21,366 nt of DNA from Treponema sp. (lineage in GTDB: Bacteria > Spirochaetota > Spirochaetia > Treponematales > Treponemataceae). The position numbers were made by a program, and so were the translations under genes. Positions 7,693-15,434 of the stretch are shown piece by piece. Numbering within the stretch: the first letter of the stretch is position 1; each line of letters begins with the position of its first letter. The stretch is taken from the NCBI GenBank assembly GCA_023231445.1, contig JALNVF010000047.1, forward strand, positions 1 through 21,366. Reading direction: 5' to 3'. The notes under the pieces are model-generated. The model was not told the DNA's origin, searched no databases, and saw nothing but the letters and a program-made list of their open reading frames with translations.

Positions 7693-8160
7693 ATGCTCCA
7701 GTTTTATTTTCTTTCAATCATGCTGAATCTTATTGCCGGTATGATTCTCGTGTACGGAACTGATTTTAGTAAAATTAAAAGACATGAAGAAAACGATGTT
7801 CCTGAAACCGTTAAGAATAAAGGAAATTCGCTGAAGAATATGTTTGAGAACAATGCACTGTTCGGCGACAGAATATTCCGTCTTATTCTTGGCATACTTA
7901 CGATGTTCGTGGGGCTGATGAAACTGCTTTCTGTTGTACATGATGATGTCCCTGTTGTCGGGGATCTTATTCCGGCTCTTGCAGGATTATCTGGCGGATT
8001 CTGTCTGCTGGTTGAATATTATTGTGAAAATGCTTCAACTGAACTGAAACTTCCGGGTATTATCGGCAAACTGTTTGTTGATGACCGTAAGTATATAGGC
8101 TGGTTTTGTATAACGGCTGCGGTTCTTCATTTTGCTTTTCCCGATGCTCTTTTACTTTAG
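7693..8160 (+). CDS. Conserved hypothetical multi-pass membrane protein
   Basis: This 155-residue protein is very hydrophobic, with about four predicted membrane segments: 3-21, 61-80, 88-108 and 135-153. A charged cytoplasmic or periplasmic loop of about 40 residues lies between the first two. The start has an AGAGG ribosome site 10-14 nt upstream. No transporter signature or catalytic motif is visible. The loop after the first segment begins TDFSKIKRHEEND, resembling the N-terminus of the preceding gene product (MDFSKIDEGHED); this may be coincidence. The following NUDIX gene has its ribosome site overlapping this stop codon, which supports a common transcript. Function unknown. Confidence 0.7.
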   Translation: MLQFYFLSIMLNLIAGMILVYGTDFSKIKRHEENDVPETVKNKGNSLKNMFENNALFGDRIFRLILGILTMFVGLMKLLSVVHDDVPVVGDLIPALAGLSGGFCLLVEYYCENASTELKLPGIIGKLFVDDRKYIGWFCITAAVLHFAFPDALLL

Positions 8161-8173
8161 GTGGTATATTATT

Positions 8174-8593
8174 ATGGGGTGTGTTTCAATAGCGTGTATC
8201 GCGTATGAAAATGGTCGTTTCTTTGTCGCTCACCGTAACCCTTCCGGTGATATGGGGGGAAGATGGGAATTTCCCGGCGGTAAAGTGGAGGAAGGCGAGT
8301 CTGATGAACAGGCTGTCGTGCGTGAAATGTCAGAGGAATTCGGTGTAACCGTGACGGTATGCGAGCGGATCGGTGAAAGCGAATTTACGCATAACGGGAA
8401 AGTTTCAAAACTTCATGCATACCGTATTCTCCTGCCGTACAACGGTATGAAAAAGAAATTTATTCTGACCGAGCACAGCGGTTACGACTGGGTTGAACCG
8501 GATGAAATACAAAAACTGTACTTTGTTGATTCAGATATGAGAATTTATCCGCAGGTATTGTCATACATTGAATCATTGAAGAACGGAAAATGA
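8174..8593 (+). CDS. MutT-like NUDIX hydrolase
   Basis: The 139-residue product starts MGCVSIACIAYENG, with AGGTGG (8159-8164) overlapping the stop of the previous gene 9 nt upstream; an earlier in-frame ATG at 8132 lies inside that gene and is less likely. The complete NUDIX box is present: G36, E42, R50, E51, E54, E55 and G57 in GKVEEGESDEQAVVREMSEEFGV, read as two overlapping parts. The preceding RWEFPGG matches the MutT subgroup, which hydrolyses oxidised or non-canonical nucleoside triphosphates such as 8-oxo-dGTP. The fold and metal-dependent pyrophosphohydrolase chemistry are secure; the substrate cannot be told from sequence alone. The last codon overlaps the start of the next gene (ATGA), indicating translational coupling with a lipoprotein gene. 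Confidence 0.9.
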   Translation: MGCVSIACIAYENGRFFVAHRNPSGDMGGRWEFPGGKVEEGESDEQAVVREMSEEFGVTVTVCERIGESEFTHNGKVSKLHAYRILLPYNGMKKKFILTEHSGYDWVEPDEIQKLYFVDSDMRIYPQVLSYIESLKNGK

Positions 8594-8967
8594 AAATGAA
8601 TATGAAAAAAAAGTTTATATGTGCTACAGTTTTTTTTATTGTACTATCCTGCGTGATGACCGGATGCGCAAAAAAAACAGGCGGTGAAATCATGTTCGAT
8701 AATTCGGAACCTCTGGCACTTGCTCCCGACGTATCATGGTCTGTCGTTCTTGATCCGTATGCAGGATACAGAAAATTACCGTCGTGGAATTCCGCAGTAA
8801 CAAGCTATTGCCGCAAGGGCGATATTCTGCAGGTACTCGGGGAAACAGCAGTAAAGGGCAGCGGGAACTGGTATGAATTCAAAAACGGCTGGCTGCCGGA
8901 GACTGCTGTAACAGTGTACAATAACAGACTTAAGGCAGAAACAGCCGCTTCAAAACTGAATAAGTGA
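8590..8967 (+). CDS. Small putative lipoprotein with SH3-like domain
   Basis: This 125-residue protein overlaps the NUDIX stop codon as ATGA. Further ATGs at 8596 and 8602 are alternative starts. The N-terminus is a basic, hydrophobic signal ending VMTGC, with C26 as the probable lipidated residue; Met at -3 is unusual for enterobacteria but tolerated in spirochetes. Residues from about 46 to 112 resemble a bacterial SH3 domain: GYRKLP, then RKGDILQVLGE, then NWYEFKNGWLPETAV, the usual pattern of a variable loop followed by W-Y and G-W-L/V strands. Such domains often bind cell-wall or protein ligands, but no ligand is indicated here. The protein probably lies on the periplasmic face of a membrane. 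Its stop is 1 bp from the convergent hisS stop. Confidence 0.75.
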   Translation: MKMNMKKKFICATVFFIVLSCVMTGCAKKTGGEIMFDNSEPLALAPDVSWSVVLDPYAGYRKLPSWNSAVTSYCRKGDILQVLGETAVKGSGNWYEFKNGWLPETAVTVYNNRLKAETAASKLNK

Positions 8968-8968
8968 T

Positions 8969-10279
8969 TTATTTCTTTGCCGACAGAATAATGTCTGCAG
9001 CTTTACCGGTCGTAAGACCGTCCGTTACTTCCCGTGTTGCAAGCCGTTTTAGAGACAGTGTTCCGTTTTGTGCATCTTTGTCGGTAATAAAAATACCCCA
9101 CGGTATGCATTTTGCATCGGTCACCGCATACTGCTGGTTTATTTTCTTTGCATCGGGAAATACTTCAACAGCGACTCCTGCATTACGAAGTTCCGCCGCC
9201 GCTTTCTGATATACGATGGCATCTTTTTCGTTAAGACAGTAAATTTCGGCGTCAAGGTAGCTTCCCTTCTTATCGGTAAGACCAAGCTGTTCGAGTCCTG
9301 CGATAAGCCGGTCAAGTCCGATAGAAGCGCCGACTCCGGGTACTTTATCTTTCATATACAGTCCGGCGAGGTTATCGTAACGTCCGCCGGAGCAGACGGA
9401 ACCGATCGCCGGCAGGTCATTAAGAAACGTTTCATATACGACGCCGGTATAGTAGTCAAGACCCCGGGTAATACAGGGATCAAGCACATACGTTGTTTCA
9501 ATTCCCGCAGCTTTCATCATTGCATATATATCGCGCATGCGCTGAGTATCTTCTGCCGGACCTCCAGCCATCCGTTCAAGTTTGGAAAGGGTGCCGTTAA
9601 AATCAGTTTCACCGGTAATATACTCAAGAATGAGGGCCGCCGTTTCAGCGTTACCGGTTGTATCCGTCAATTCTTTCGTTACGGCGTCTTTCCCGATTTT
9701 TGCAAGTTTATCGACAGAGCGGAGTATATCCTCACTTTTATCGGAAACACCGGTTTTTGCAAGAAAGCGGTTGAATATACCGCGGTGATTCATACGTATG
9801 GTAATGTTTGTTACACCGATTGCAGCAAGCGCCGAACGCATAAGGCTGAGTATTTCAAAATCCGCGGCTGCACTGTCGGAACCGACTGTGTCTACGTCAC
9901 ACTGGATGAATTCACGGTAGCGCCCTGCCTGCGGCTTTTCACCCCTCCATACTTTTGCAAGATGATATCTTTTGAAAGGAAAATAAAGTTCAGCCTGATG
10001 TTCTGCCGTGAAACGCGCGAACGGAACAGTCAGATCAAAGCGCATTGCAACATCCCGTCCTCCGTTATCCTGAAAGCGGAAAACCTGCTTTTCGGTTTCT
10101 CCGTTGCTCTTGCGGAGAAGAATTTCAGTATATTCGAGAACAGGAGTGTCGATAGGAACAAAACCGAACGAACGGTAAACCGCTGTTATTTTTTCCATTA
10201 AATCATCGCGCTGGATTTCCGCAGCGGGAAGAAAATCTCTGAAGCCCTTGAGAACTCTTGGTTGAATGAGTGTGTCCAT
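8969..10279 (-). CDS. hisS: Histidine--tRNA ligase
   Basis: HisRS charges tRNA-His with histidine in the cytoplasm. The 436-residue protein is of normal length for class II HisRS and begins MDTLIQPRVLKGFRDFLP, where RGFRDFLP is replaced by KGFRDFLP. Motif 2 is visible as RAGRYREFIQCDVDTVG (as QAGRYREFIQCDVD). The histidine-specific segment is RGLDYYTGVVYE, and the motif 3 region is PGVGASIGLDRL. The C-terminal third is an anticodon-binding domain (AEIYCLNEKDA onward, ending in a KLATRE-like segment, KRLATREVTDGL). The promoter, listed separately, puts the transcript start on the ATG, and no Shine-Dalgarno sequence is present. It is divergent from coaX over overlapping -10 boxes. I see no T-box or his-leader structure, but there is almost no room for one. 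Confidence 0.97.
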   Translation of the reverse strand: MDTLIQPRVLKGFRDFLPAAEIQRDDLMEKITAVYRSFGFVPIDTPVLEYTEILLRKSNGETEKQVFRFQDNGGRDVAMRFDLTVPFARFTAEHQAELYFPFKRYHLAKVWRGEKPQAGRYREFIQCDVDTVGSDSAAADFEILSLMRSALAAIGVTNITIRMNHRGIFNRFLAKTGVSDKSEDILRSVDKLAKIGKDAVTKELTDTTGNAETAALILEYITGETDFNGTLSKLERMAGGPAEDTQRMRDIYAMMKAAGIETTYVLDPCITRGLDYYTGVVYETFLNDLPAIGSVCSGGRYDNLAGLYMKDKVPGVGASIGLDRLIAGLEQLGLTDKKGSYLDAEIYCLNEKDAIVYQKAAAELRNAGVAVEVFPDAKKINQQYAVTDAKCIPWGIFITDKDAQNGTLSLKRLATREVTDGLTTGKAADIILSAKK

Positions 10280-10290
10280 GTCGGTATACT
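10262..10290 (+). promoter_or_regulatory. Promoter of coaX
   Basis: TTGAAT (10262-10267), a 17-bp spacer and TATACT (10285-10290) form a good sigma-70 promoter. It begins inside the first codons of hisS. The predicted start is about 10297, leaving a short leader with an AGGAG ribosome site. Confidence 0.65.
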
Positions 10291-10314
10291 AGCCCAAACA
10301 GGAGAAAAATACAA
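10286..10314 (-). promoter_or_regulatory. Promoter of hisS (leaderless)
   Basis: On the minus strand, TTGTAT (10314-10309), a 17-bp spacer and TAGTAT (10291-10286) lie just before the gene. Exactly six nucleotides then separate the -10 box from the hisS ATG at 10279, so transcription should start on the A of the start codon. The -10 box almost coincides with the coaX -10 box on the other strand. Confidence 0.65.
10300..10304 (+). promoter_or_regulatory. Ribosome-binding site setting the coaX TTG start
   Basis: AGGAG lies 10 nt before TTG at 10315. No ATG occurs near the conserved N-terminus, so this site decides the start. The first GTG in the frame (10270) lies upstream of the predicted transcript start and can be excluded. 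Confidence 0.6.
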
Positions 10315-11121
10315 TTGCTGTTATGTTTTGATATTGGAAATACAAATATTAAGACCGCCTTATTTGACGGCGACCGCATAATGTACGAATGGCGCATAAG
10401 TACGGATTCAAAACGTACCGGCGACGAATATTTTTCAATTATTCGTACGCTTACACGCGATGCTGCAGTCTCGTTGTCCGATATAGATTCTGCAGTTGTA
10501 AGTTCTGTCGTTCCTGCACTCATCGGACCGTTTGTTATTGTGTCGCAGCACCTTATCGGCAGAAAGCCGCTTATAATCGGACCGGATATGTATGCAGAAC
10601 TGCCTGTAAAGGTACCTGAATCTGCTGTACACGAAATCGGAACAGATCTGCTGTGCGATGCACTGGAAGCGTGGAACCGGTACAGAAGTGCATGCATTAT
10701 CGCTGATTTCGGAACTGCGCTTTCATTTACCGCAGTCGATCCCGAAGGAAATATTGCGGGTATTGCAATTGCTCCGGGAATTGGAACGGCATTTCAATCA
10801 CTCTTTACAAATACGGCTCAGCTGCCGTCCGTCCCGCTTGAAATTCCGGCGTCAAGTCTTGGAACGAATACGATAGAATCTATCCAGTCGGGAATTCTGT
10901 TCGGCTATAAGGGACTTGTCGAAGGCCTTATAGCGCAGATGAAAAAAGATCTCTGCAGACAAACTGGCGCTGATGTAAAATCGGTGAGAACGATTGCCAC
11001 CGGGGGGCTGAACAGTATGCTTCAGCCGGTGACTGATGCGTTCGACGATATAGACAAGGATCTGACACTGCACGGCCTTAGAAGAGCTGCACAGTATGCA
11101 GAAGACGGTACAGAGAATTGA
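10315..11121 (+). CDS. coaX: Type III pantothenate kinase
   Basis: CoaX phosphorylates pantothenate in the first step of coenzyme A synthesis. Started at TTG 10315, the product is 268 residues, normal for the family, and opens LLLCFDIGNTNIKTALFDG, the DxGNTxxK phosphate-binding motif of the ASKHA fold. Later segments fit as well: VVSSVVPAL, ACIIADFGTALSFTAVD (second conserved Asp and Thr), and AIAPGI, which matches the family's GGAIAPG. The usual Gly-x-Asp-Arg motif reads EIGTDLLCD, so the Asp is kept but the Arg is Leu, a departure worth noting. Type III enzymes usually need a monovalent cation and are insensitive to CoA feedback, which is family knowledge and not visible here. It is convergent with the NeuB-family gene, 32 bp away with no clear terminator. 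Confidence 0.93.
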   Translation: MLLCFDIGNTNIKTALFDGDRIMYEWRISTDSKRTGDEYFSIIRTLTRDAAVSLSDIDSAVVSSVVPALIGPFVIVSQHLIGRKPLIIGPDMYAELPVKVPESAVHEIGTDLLCDALEAWNRYRSACIIADFGTALSFTAVDPEGNIAGIAIAPGIGTAFQSLFTNTAQLPSVPLEIPASSLGTNTIESIQSGILFGYKGLVEGLIAQMKKDLCRQTGADVKSVRTIATGGLNSMLQPVTDAFDDIDKDLTLHGLRRAAQYAEDGTEN

Positions 11122-11153
11122 ACTGTCTTTCTATACTTATCTGTTTTTCCGTA

Positions 11154-12269
11154 CTATTTTTTAATTACATCTTCCCATTGTACCCCTGCGCCTGCTGTTA
11201 CGGTATGAACTGTATAAGCGCCTGTAACCGTTTTCAGATATTCGGGCGATATACCGGGTGTAAGTATTTTTTCCGTTCTCAGAACGCCGATGTCTGCAGG
11301 GCCGATTAATTCTCCTGCAGGCATGTCGTGCATAAAATGGAGCGACCGGTTTGTCCGTCCGTAGTTAGCACGTTCTGCAGGAGCCAGCGTCTTTATCCCC
11401 GTGCCGAGTACCGCCAGTACTTTTTCCGTACCGTATTCGTCTTCTGTCTGCTTTATAATTTCAGCATATCCGCGTTCTTTTCCGTAATGCCTGAGTGCCG
11501 CTTCGCACTGATTGACCGCATGGACCATCTGTGCAAACTGTTCCGGTTCAAGTGCGACAGGATCATCGAGACCGTCCGTACTTTTACTCAGCGTAATGTG
11601 CTTTTCCGTCATGACGCCGCCGGCAGCAGCTGCAAGCGCCGGGACGAGCACCGGATCAAGACTGTGGTCGCTTATTCCGCAGGGAATGCCGAATATGCTG
11701 CTGAGTGTGCCGACAAGCCGTACGTTGTATTCCGTTTCCGGAGCAGGGTAGCTCGTGATGCAGTGGAGCAGAGTCACCCGTTCCTTGCCGAGAATAGTCA
11801 GAGCCTTTTCCATATCAGCAAGTTTTGATACGCCGCTTGAAATAATGACGGGGACTGGTTCCTCTCCGTCATCTTTCTGCCGTGCACGGAAGGCGGCGAG
11901 CGCTTCCAGCAGGGGGATATGATTGAGTTCGGGCGAAGCGATTTTTACTGCATCGGGATGAATATCAAGCAGTTCGTGCAGACTGCGGAGCCCGAACGGA
12001 GAACATATAAATTCTACCCCCTTTGAACGGGCATAGTCTGCTGCGCGCGCATAAAAATCAGATGAAACTTCCAGCTGTTTGAACCGGTCGTACAGTCTGA
12101 TGCTTCCTCCGGGAAGTTTTACGAATCCTGTATCGGGATGAAGTATTTCATCCGCATATACCCATTGAAATTTAACTGCATCAGTTCCGGCAGCAGCTGC
12201 CGCATCAATCAGTTCCGCGGCTTTTTCAAAAGAACCGCCGTGAGAAGTTCCTATTTCTGCAACGATCAT
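11154..12269 (-). CDS. NeuB/SpsE-family sialic-acid-type synthase
   Basis: NeuB-family enzymes condense phosphoenolpyruvate with a hexosamine derivative to make nonulosonic acids such as sialic, legionaminic or pseudaminic acid. The 371-residue product opens MIVAEIGTSHGG (usual AEIGxNHxG) and carries DAVKFQW, CSPFG, DAVKIASPELNH, VIISSGVS, LLHCITSYPAP, GISDHSLDP and EKHITLSKSTDGLDDP. These make up the PEP-binding TIM barrel in order. The C-terminus (about 305-365, NRSLHFMHDMPAGELI onward) is the SAF or antifreeze-like domain that closes over the substrate. Thr-Ser for Ile-Asn in the first motif and Asp-Asp for the usual Asp-His are departures. No NeuA, NeuC or other sugar gene is nearby, so the product is undetermined. 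The ATG follows a TACTAT box by seven nucleotides with no clear ribosome site. Confidence 0.88.
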   Translation of the reverse strand: MIVAEIGTSHGGSFEKAAELIDAAAAAGTDAVKFQWVYADEILHPDTGFVKLPGGSIRLYDRFKQLEVSSDFYARAADYARSKGVEFICSPFGLRSLHELLDIHPDAVKIASPELNHIPLLEALAAFRARQKDDGEEPVPVIISSGVSKLADMEKALTILGKERVTLLHCITSYPAPETEYNVRLVGTLSSIFGIPCGISDHSLDPVLVPALAAAAGGVMTEKHITLSKSTDGLDDPVALEPEQFAQMVHAVNQCEAALRHYGKERGYAEIIKQTEDEYGTEKVLAVLGTGIKTLAPAERANYGRTNRSLHFMHDMPAGELIGPADIGVLRTEKILTPGISPEYLKTVTGAYTVHTVTAGAGVQWEDVIKK

Positions 12270-12309
12270 ACCGGAAATAGTACTGCAAACAGAAGAAAAA
12301 AATCTATAC

Positions 12310-12338
12310 TTGTAAAATTCAGGATTGTCACATATAAT
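12310..12338 (+). promoter_or_regulatory. Promoter of the chemotaxis receptor gene
   Basis: TTGTAA (12310-12315), a 17-bp spacer and a consensus TATAAT (12333-12338) predict a start near 12345 and a leader of about 136 nt. No sigma-28-type motif (TAAA and GCCGATAA) was seen here. Between the NeuB-family gene and the receptor, positions 12339-12480 contain no convincing gene or hairpin. Confidence 0.6.
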
Positions 12339-12480
12339 GGATTTAATAAAAAATCTCTATGAGAAAAGAAATTCCGGAAATATACAGGTTTTGAAAGTAT
12401 AAAATTCAGAAACTGTGTGCAAATGATCAGAGTGTTTTCATATAAATAAATCAAGTTTTCTTAAATAAGCAGGAAATAAA

Positions 12481-14580
12481 ATGAAAACCGAAAGAAAATC
12501 CAGTATGGCAAAAAAATTTATTCTTGTACTCGGATCCGGTATTGTGATTCTGTTCGTATGCATGACGCTGCTTGTTACCGGTAATGTCCGCTCCTCTGTG
12601 CTTCAGACATATCTGGAATCGGCGGATAAAATTGCCGCCGCAAATGCAGCTGAGATTTCGAACTGGGTGCGGATGTATACGAATGATCTGCGTGTTTATG
12701 CGGATTCGACTGATGCTATGTACGGAACGGTTGTGTCAATGACGAAATTGATCCGGGATCCTGCAAATAAAAGAATGCAGAATGTTGTATTTAACGATGT
12801 GCTTGTCTGTGGTGCCGACGGTACCGGTTACTGCAATACAGGTGACGAACTTGAAATGCAGGACAGTCCGGGGTATAAGGCTATGATGCACGATTACAAA
12901 AATGTGTTTATCAGCGAACCGAAGGTTTCCGAAACAGACGGAAGCTCGATAATTGAAATATGCCGTCCTCTGGAAAGAAAGGATAATACTCGTTACGGAT
13001 ATGTGTCGGCATCATTAGGACTGAAGTATATTCAGGACATAATCGATGAGTTAACAATCGGAAATAATGGATTTGCATATATCGTTTCGGGAAACGGTAT
13101 AGTCCTTGCCCATAAGGATAAAAGTTTAGTTCTTGCTGCAGATTTTTCAGATGGAGATAATCTCGGATATGCGGGGCTGAGTGCTGTAACGGCCGATATG
13201 AAGTTGGGAAACGAGGGCTATGGATTCATTTCTTATCCTGATAAATCGAGACATCTGATAAGCTACGCTCCTGTAGACAACACGTCATGGTCTCTGGCGA
13301 TTGACATCCCGTCTGTTCAGGTGAACGAGACTGCTGATTTTCTCCGTTTTTATATAGTTACCATTATGTGTATTATTGTTGCTGTTCTTCTTGTTTTTAG
13401 CGGAATATTTATTACTGTTTCCATTCGTCCTCTTCGTAATGTGGAATCATCAATAAATCGTATTTCCCTGGGAGAAGCCGACTTGACACAGGTACTGAAA
13501 GTTAAGAGTCATGATGAAGTTGGCTCGCTTGTAAAAGGTTTCAATAAATTTGTTGCAAGACTTCGGTCGCTTGTGAAGGATATAAAAGATTCAAAAACAC
13601 AGCTGTCGTCAGTAGATTTGCAGCTCCAGGGAAGTACGAATGAAACTGCCGGTTCAATTACCGGAATAATTTCTAATATTGAAAGTATCGGTAATCAGAT
13701 AACAAATCAGAATAAGAGTGTGGATGAAGCTGCCGGAGCGGTAAATGAAATTGCACGGAATATAGAGTCGCTGGGGAAAATGATACAGAATCAGTCTTCC
13801 GGTGTTGTTGAAGCTTCTGCTGCCGTAGAGGAAATGATTGCTAACATCCTTTCTGTAAATAATTCTGTTAAAAAAATGGCTTTGGCTTTTTCTGTTCTTG
13901 AAACTGATACGAAAAACGGTTTTGCCCGGCAGTCCGATGTAAATGACCGTATAACGCTGATAGAAAGTCAGTCACAGATGCTTCAGAATGCTAATACAGC
14001 TATCGCAAAAATAGCGGCACAGACTAATCTGCTCGCGATGAATGCTGCTATCGAGGCTGCCCATGCAGGAGATTCCGGGAAAGGGTTCAGTGTTGTTTCC
14101 GATGAAATCAGAAAGCTGTCTGAAACATCATCTGAGCAGTCCCGTACCATAAAAGATGAGCTCGGAAAAATTGAAGAATCCATTGCAGGTGCTGTTGAGG
14201 CCTCTACAAAATCATCAGGGACGTTCAGCATGATATTAAAACATATCAGCGATACTGATGAACTTGTAAAACAGATAGAACAGGCTATGTCGGAACAGCA
14301 GACCGGTTCAAAGCAGATAAGCGACGTATTGAAGATTATGAACGATACTACCGTCGAAGTACAGTCTGCATCCTCCGGAATGGAGGAGGGCAATAAAGCT
14401 GTTCTGGAAGAAATGAAACATCTTCAGGATGCGGCTTCCGTTATGAAAAACAGTATGGAGAAAATGTCTGCCGGAGCAGATTCAATAAACAGAACGGGAG
14501 AGAAACTTGCAAAAATATCCGCACTCATGAACGACTCGATAAACCGGATCGGCAGCGAAATAGATTTGTTTAAAGTATGA
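12481..14580 (+). CDS. Methyl-accepting chemotaxis protein with dCache-type sensor
   Basis: This 699-residue inner-membrane receptor senses a periplasmic ligand and controls CheA-driven motility. A first transmembrane segment (about 13-34) precedes a periplasmic domain to about 286 with a dCache-like layout (VLVCGADGTGYCNTG, then NNGFAYIVSGNGIVLAHKDK). The second segment is at about 289-313, followed by HAMP (about 314-366, SIRPLRNVESSINRISLGEADL). The signalling domain has its hairpin tip at 514-548: QTNLLAMNAAIEAAHAGDSG, then KGFSVVSDEIRKLSE. The ligand is unknown; I do not see the R-x-W-Y-type amino-acid motif of well-studied dCache receptors. There is no C-terminal CheR-tethering pentapeptide; the protein ends IDLFKV. 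AGGAA lies 8-12 nt upstream of the ATG. No other che gene is in the window. Confidence 0.95.
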   Translation: MKTERKSSMAKKFILVLGSGIVILFVCMTLLVTGNVRSSVLQTYLESADKIAAANAAEISNWVRMYTNDLRVYADSTDAMYGTVVSMTKLIRDPANKRMQNVVFNDVLVCGADGTGYCNTGDELEMQDSPGYKAMMHDYKNVFISEPKVSETDGSSIIEICRPLERKDNTRYGYVSASLGLKYIQDIIDELTIGNNGFAYIVSGNGIVLAHKDKSLVLAADFSDGDNLGYAGLSAVTADMKLGNEGYGFISYPDKSRHLISYAPVDNTSWSLAIDIPSVQVNETADFLRFYIVTIMCIIVAVLLVFSGIFITVSIRPLRNVESSINRISLGEADLTQVLKVKSHDEVGSLVKGFNKFVARLRSLVKDIKDSKTQLSSVDLQLQGSTNETAGSITGIISNIESIGNQITNQNKSVDEAAGAVNEIARNIESLGKMIQNQSSGVVEASAAVEEMIANILSVNNSVKKMALAFSVLETDTKNGFARQSDVNDRITLIESQSQMLQNANTAIAKIAAQTNLLAMNAAIEAAHAGDSGKGFSVVSDEIRKLSETSSEQSRTIKDELGKIEESIAGAVEASTKSSGTFSMILKHISDTDELVKQIEQAMSEQQTGSKQISDVLKIMNDTTVEVQSASSGMEEGNKAVLEEMKHLQDAASVMKNSMEKMSAGADSINRTGEKLAKISALMNDSINRIGSEIDLFKV

Positions 14581-14583
14581 TGC

Positions 14584-14613
14584 TTGACGTATTCTTCTAT
14601 ACTATGGTATTAT
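14584..14613 (+). promoter_or_regulatory. Promoter of the yebC-ruv operon
   Basis: TTGACG (14584-14589), an 18-bp spacer and TATTAT (14608-14613) lie just after the receptor stop codon. The leader of about 45 nt ends in a strong AAGGAG (14653-14658), six nucleotides before the yebC ATG. Confidence 0.6.
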
Positions 14614-14664
14614 AAATAACTAGTCACATTTAATTAGTATTTGTTTTTTTGTAAGGAGTGCCTC

Positions 14665-15414
14665 ATGTCAGGACATAGTAAATGGTCAACTATTAAACAT
14701 GCAAAAGGGATAGCTGATGCAAAACGCGGACAGATGTTCACAAAGTTTATTAAGGAAATTTCTATTGCTGCTCGTATGGGCGGCGGCGATCCGGACTCAA
14801 ATCCGCGTCTGCGTACCGCAATTCTCAAAGCCCGCGCATCAAGTATGCCGAAAGATAATATTGAACGCGCTATAAAGAAAGGTACCGGTGAGCTCGGTGG
14901 TAAAACGTACGAAGAGCTTGTTTATGAAGGATACGGTCCCGGCGGAGTTGCGGTGCTTGTTGAAGTTCTTACCGATAACAAAAATCGTGCAGCAGCTGAT
15001 GTACGTAACATTTTTGACAAAAACGGGGGAAAACTCGGTGTTACCGGTTCTGTTTCCCGTATGTTCTCCCGCAAGGGGACTATTGCTTACGATTCCGAAC
15101 AGGTTTCAGAAGATACCGTTATGGAAGCAGGTCTTGATGCCGGCGCAGACGATATTGTAAATGAAGACGGTGTCATAACGGTGACAACAGATCCCGGCGC
15201 ATTCGATAAAGTTCTTGAAGCGCTGCAGGAAAAAGGATTGGAATCACTTTCTGCGGAAGTGGGAATGGTTCCGGAGTCGACATCTGTAGTTGATGCTGCA
15301 ATTGCTCCTAAAGTCCAGAAGCTTTTAGACAGGCTTGAAGAAAACGACGATGTACAGAACGTGTACAGTAACGTCGAATATCCTGAAGATTATGATCCTT
15401 CTGCAGAAGCATAG
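14665..15414 (+). CDS. yebC: YebC/PmpR-family DNA-binding regulatory or translation factor
   Basis: The protein is 249 residues, starting MSGHSKWSTIKHAKG, the signature N-terminus of the family. AAGGAG at 14653-14658 fixes this start over an in-frame ATG at 14641. Further conserved parts are RGQMFTKFIKEI, GGGDPDSNPRLRTAI, MPKDNIERAIKKG, and YEGYGPGGVAVLVEVLTDN (as YEGYGPGGVAVLVEV). Members are described as transcriptional regulators and, for some, as translation factors that relieve stalling at proline-rich or difficult codons; which applies here cannot be read from sequence. A terminator follows, so yebC may be largely monocistronic or allow partial read-through into ruvC. The order yebC-ruvC-ruvA-ruvB is also found in Escherichia coli. 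Confidence 0.96.
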   Translation: MSGHSKWSTIKHAKGIADAKRGQMFTKFIKEISIAARMGGGDPDSNPRLRTAILKARASSMPKDNIERAIKKGTGELGGKTYEELVYEGYGPGGVAVLVEVLTDNKNRAAADVRNIFDKNGGKLGVTGSVSRMFSRKGTIAYDSEQVSEDTVMEAGLDAGADDIVNEDGVITVTTDPGAFDKVLEALQEKGLESLSAEVGMVPESTSVVDAAIAPKVQKLLDRLEENDDVQNVYSNVEYPEDYDPSAEA

Positions 15415-15434
15415 ACATCAGTAGAAGCAGATAT

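Noticed and set aside
9068..10201. Long open frame of 377 codons on the + strand opposite hisS
   Set aside because: It lies wholly within hisS, is rich in Cys, Phe, Tyr and His as expected of a reverse shadow frame, and shows no domain or ribosome site.
10280..10320. T-box or histidine leader upstream of hisS
   Set aside because: The promoter abuts the start codon, leaving no room for a leader.
12336..12401. Small open frame in the chemotaxis receptor leader
   Set aside because: Its ATG overlaps the -10 box and lies before the predicted transcript start, and no ribosome site precedes it.
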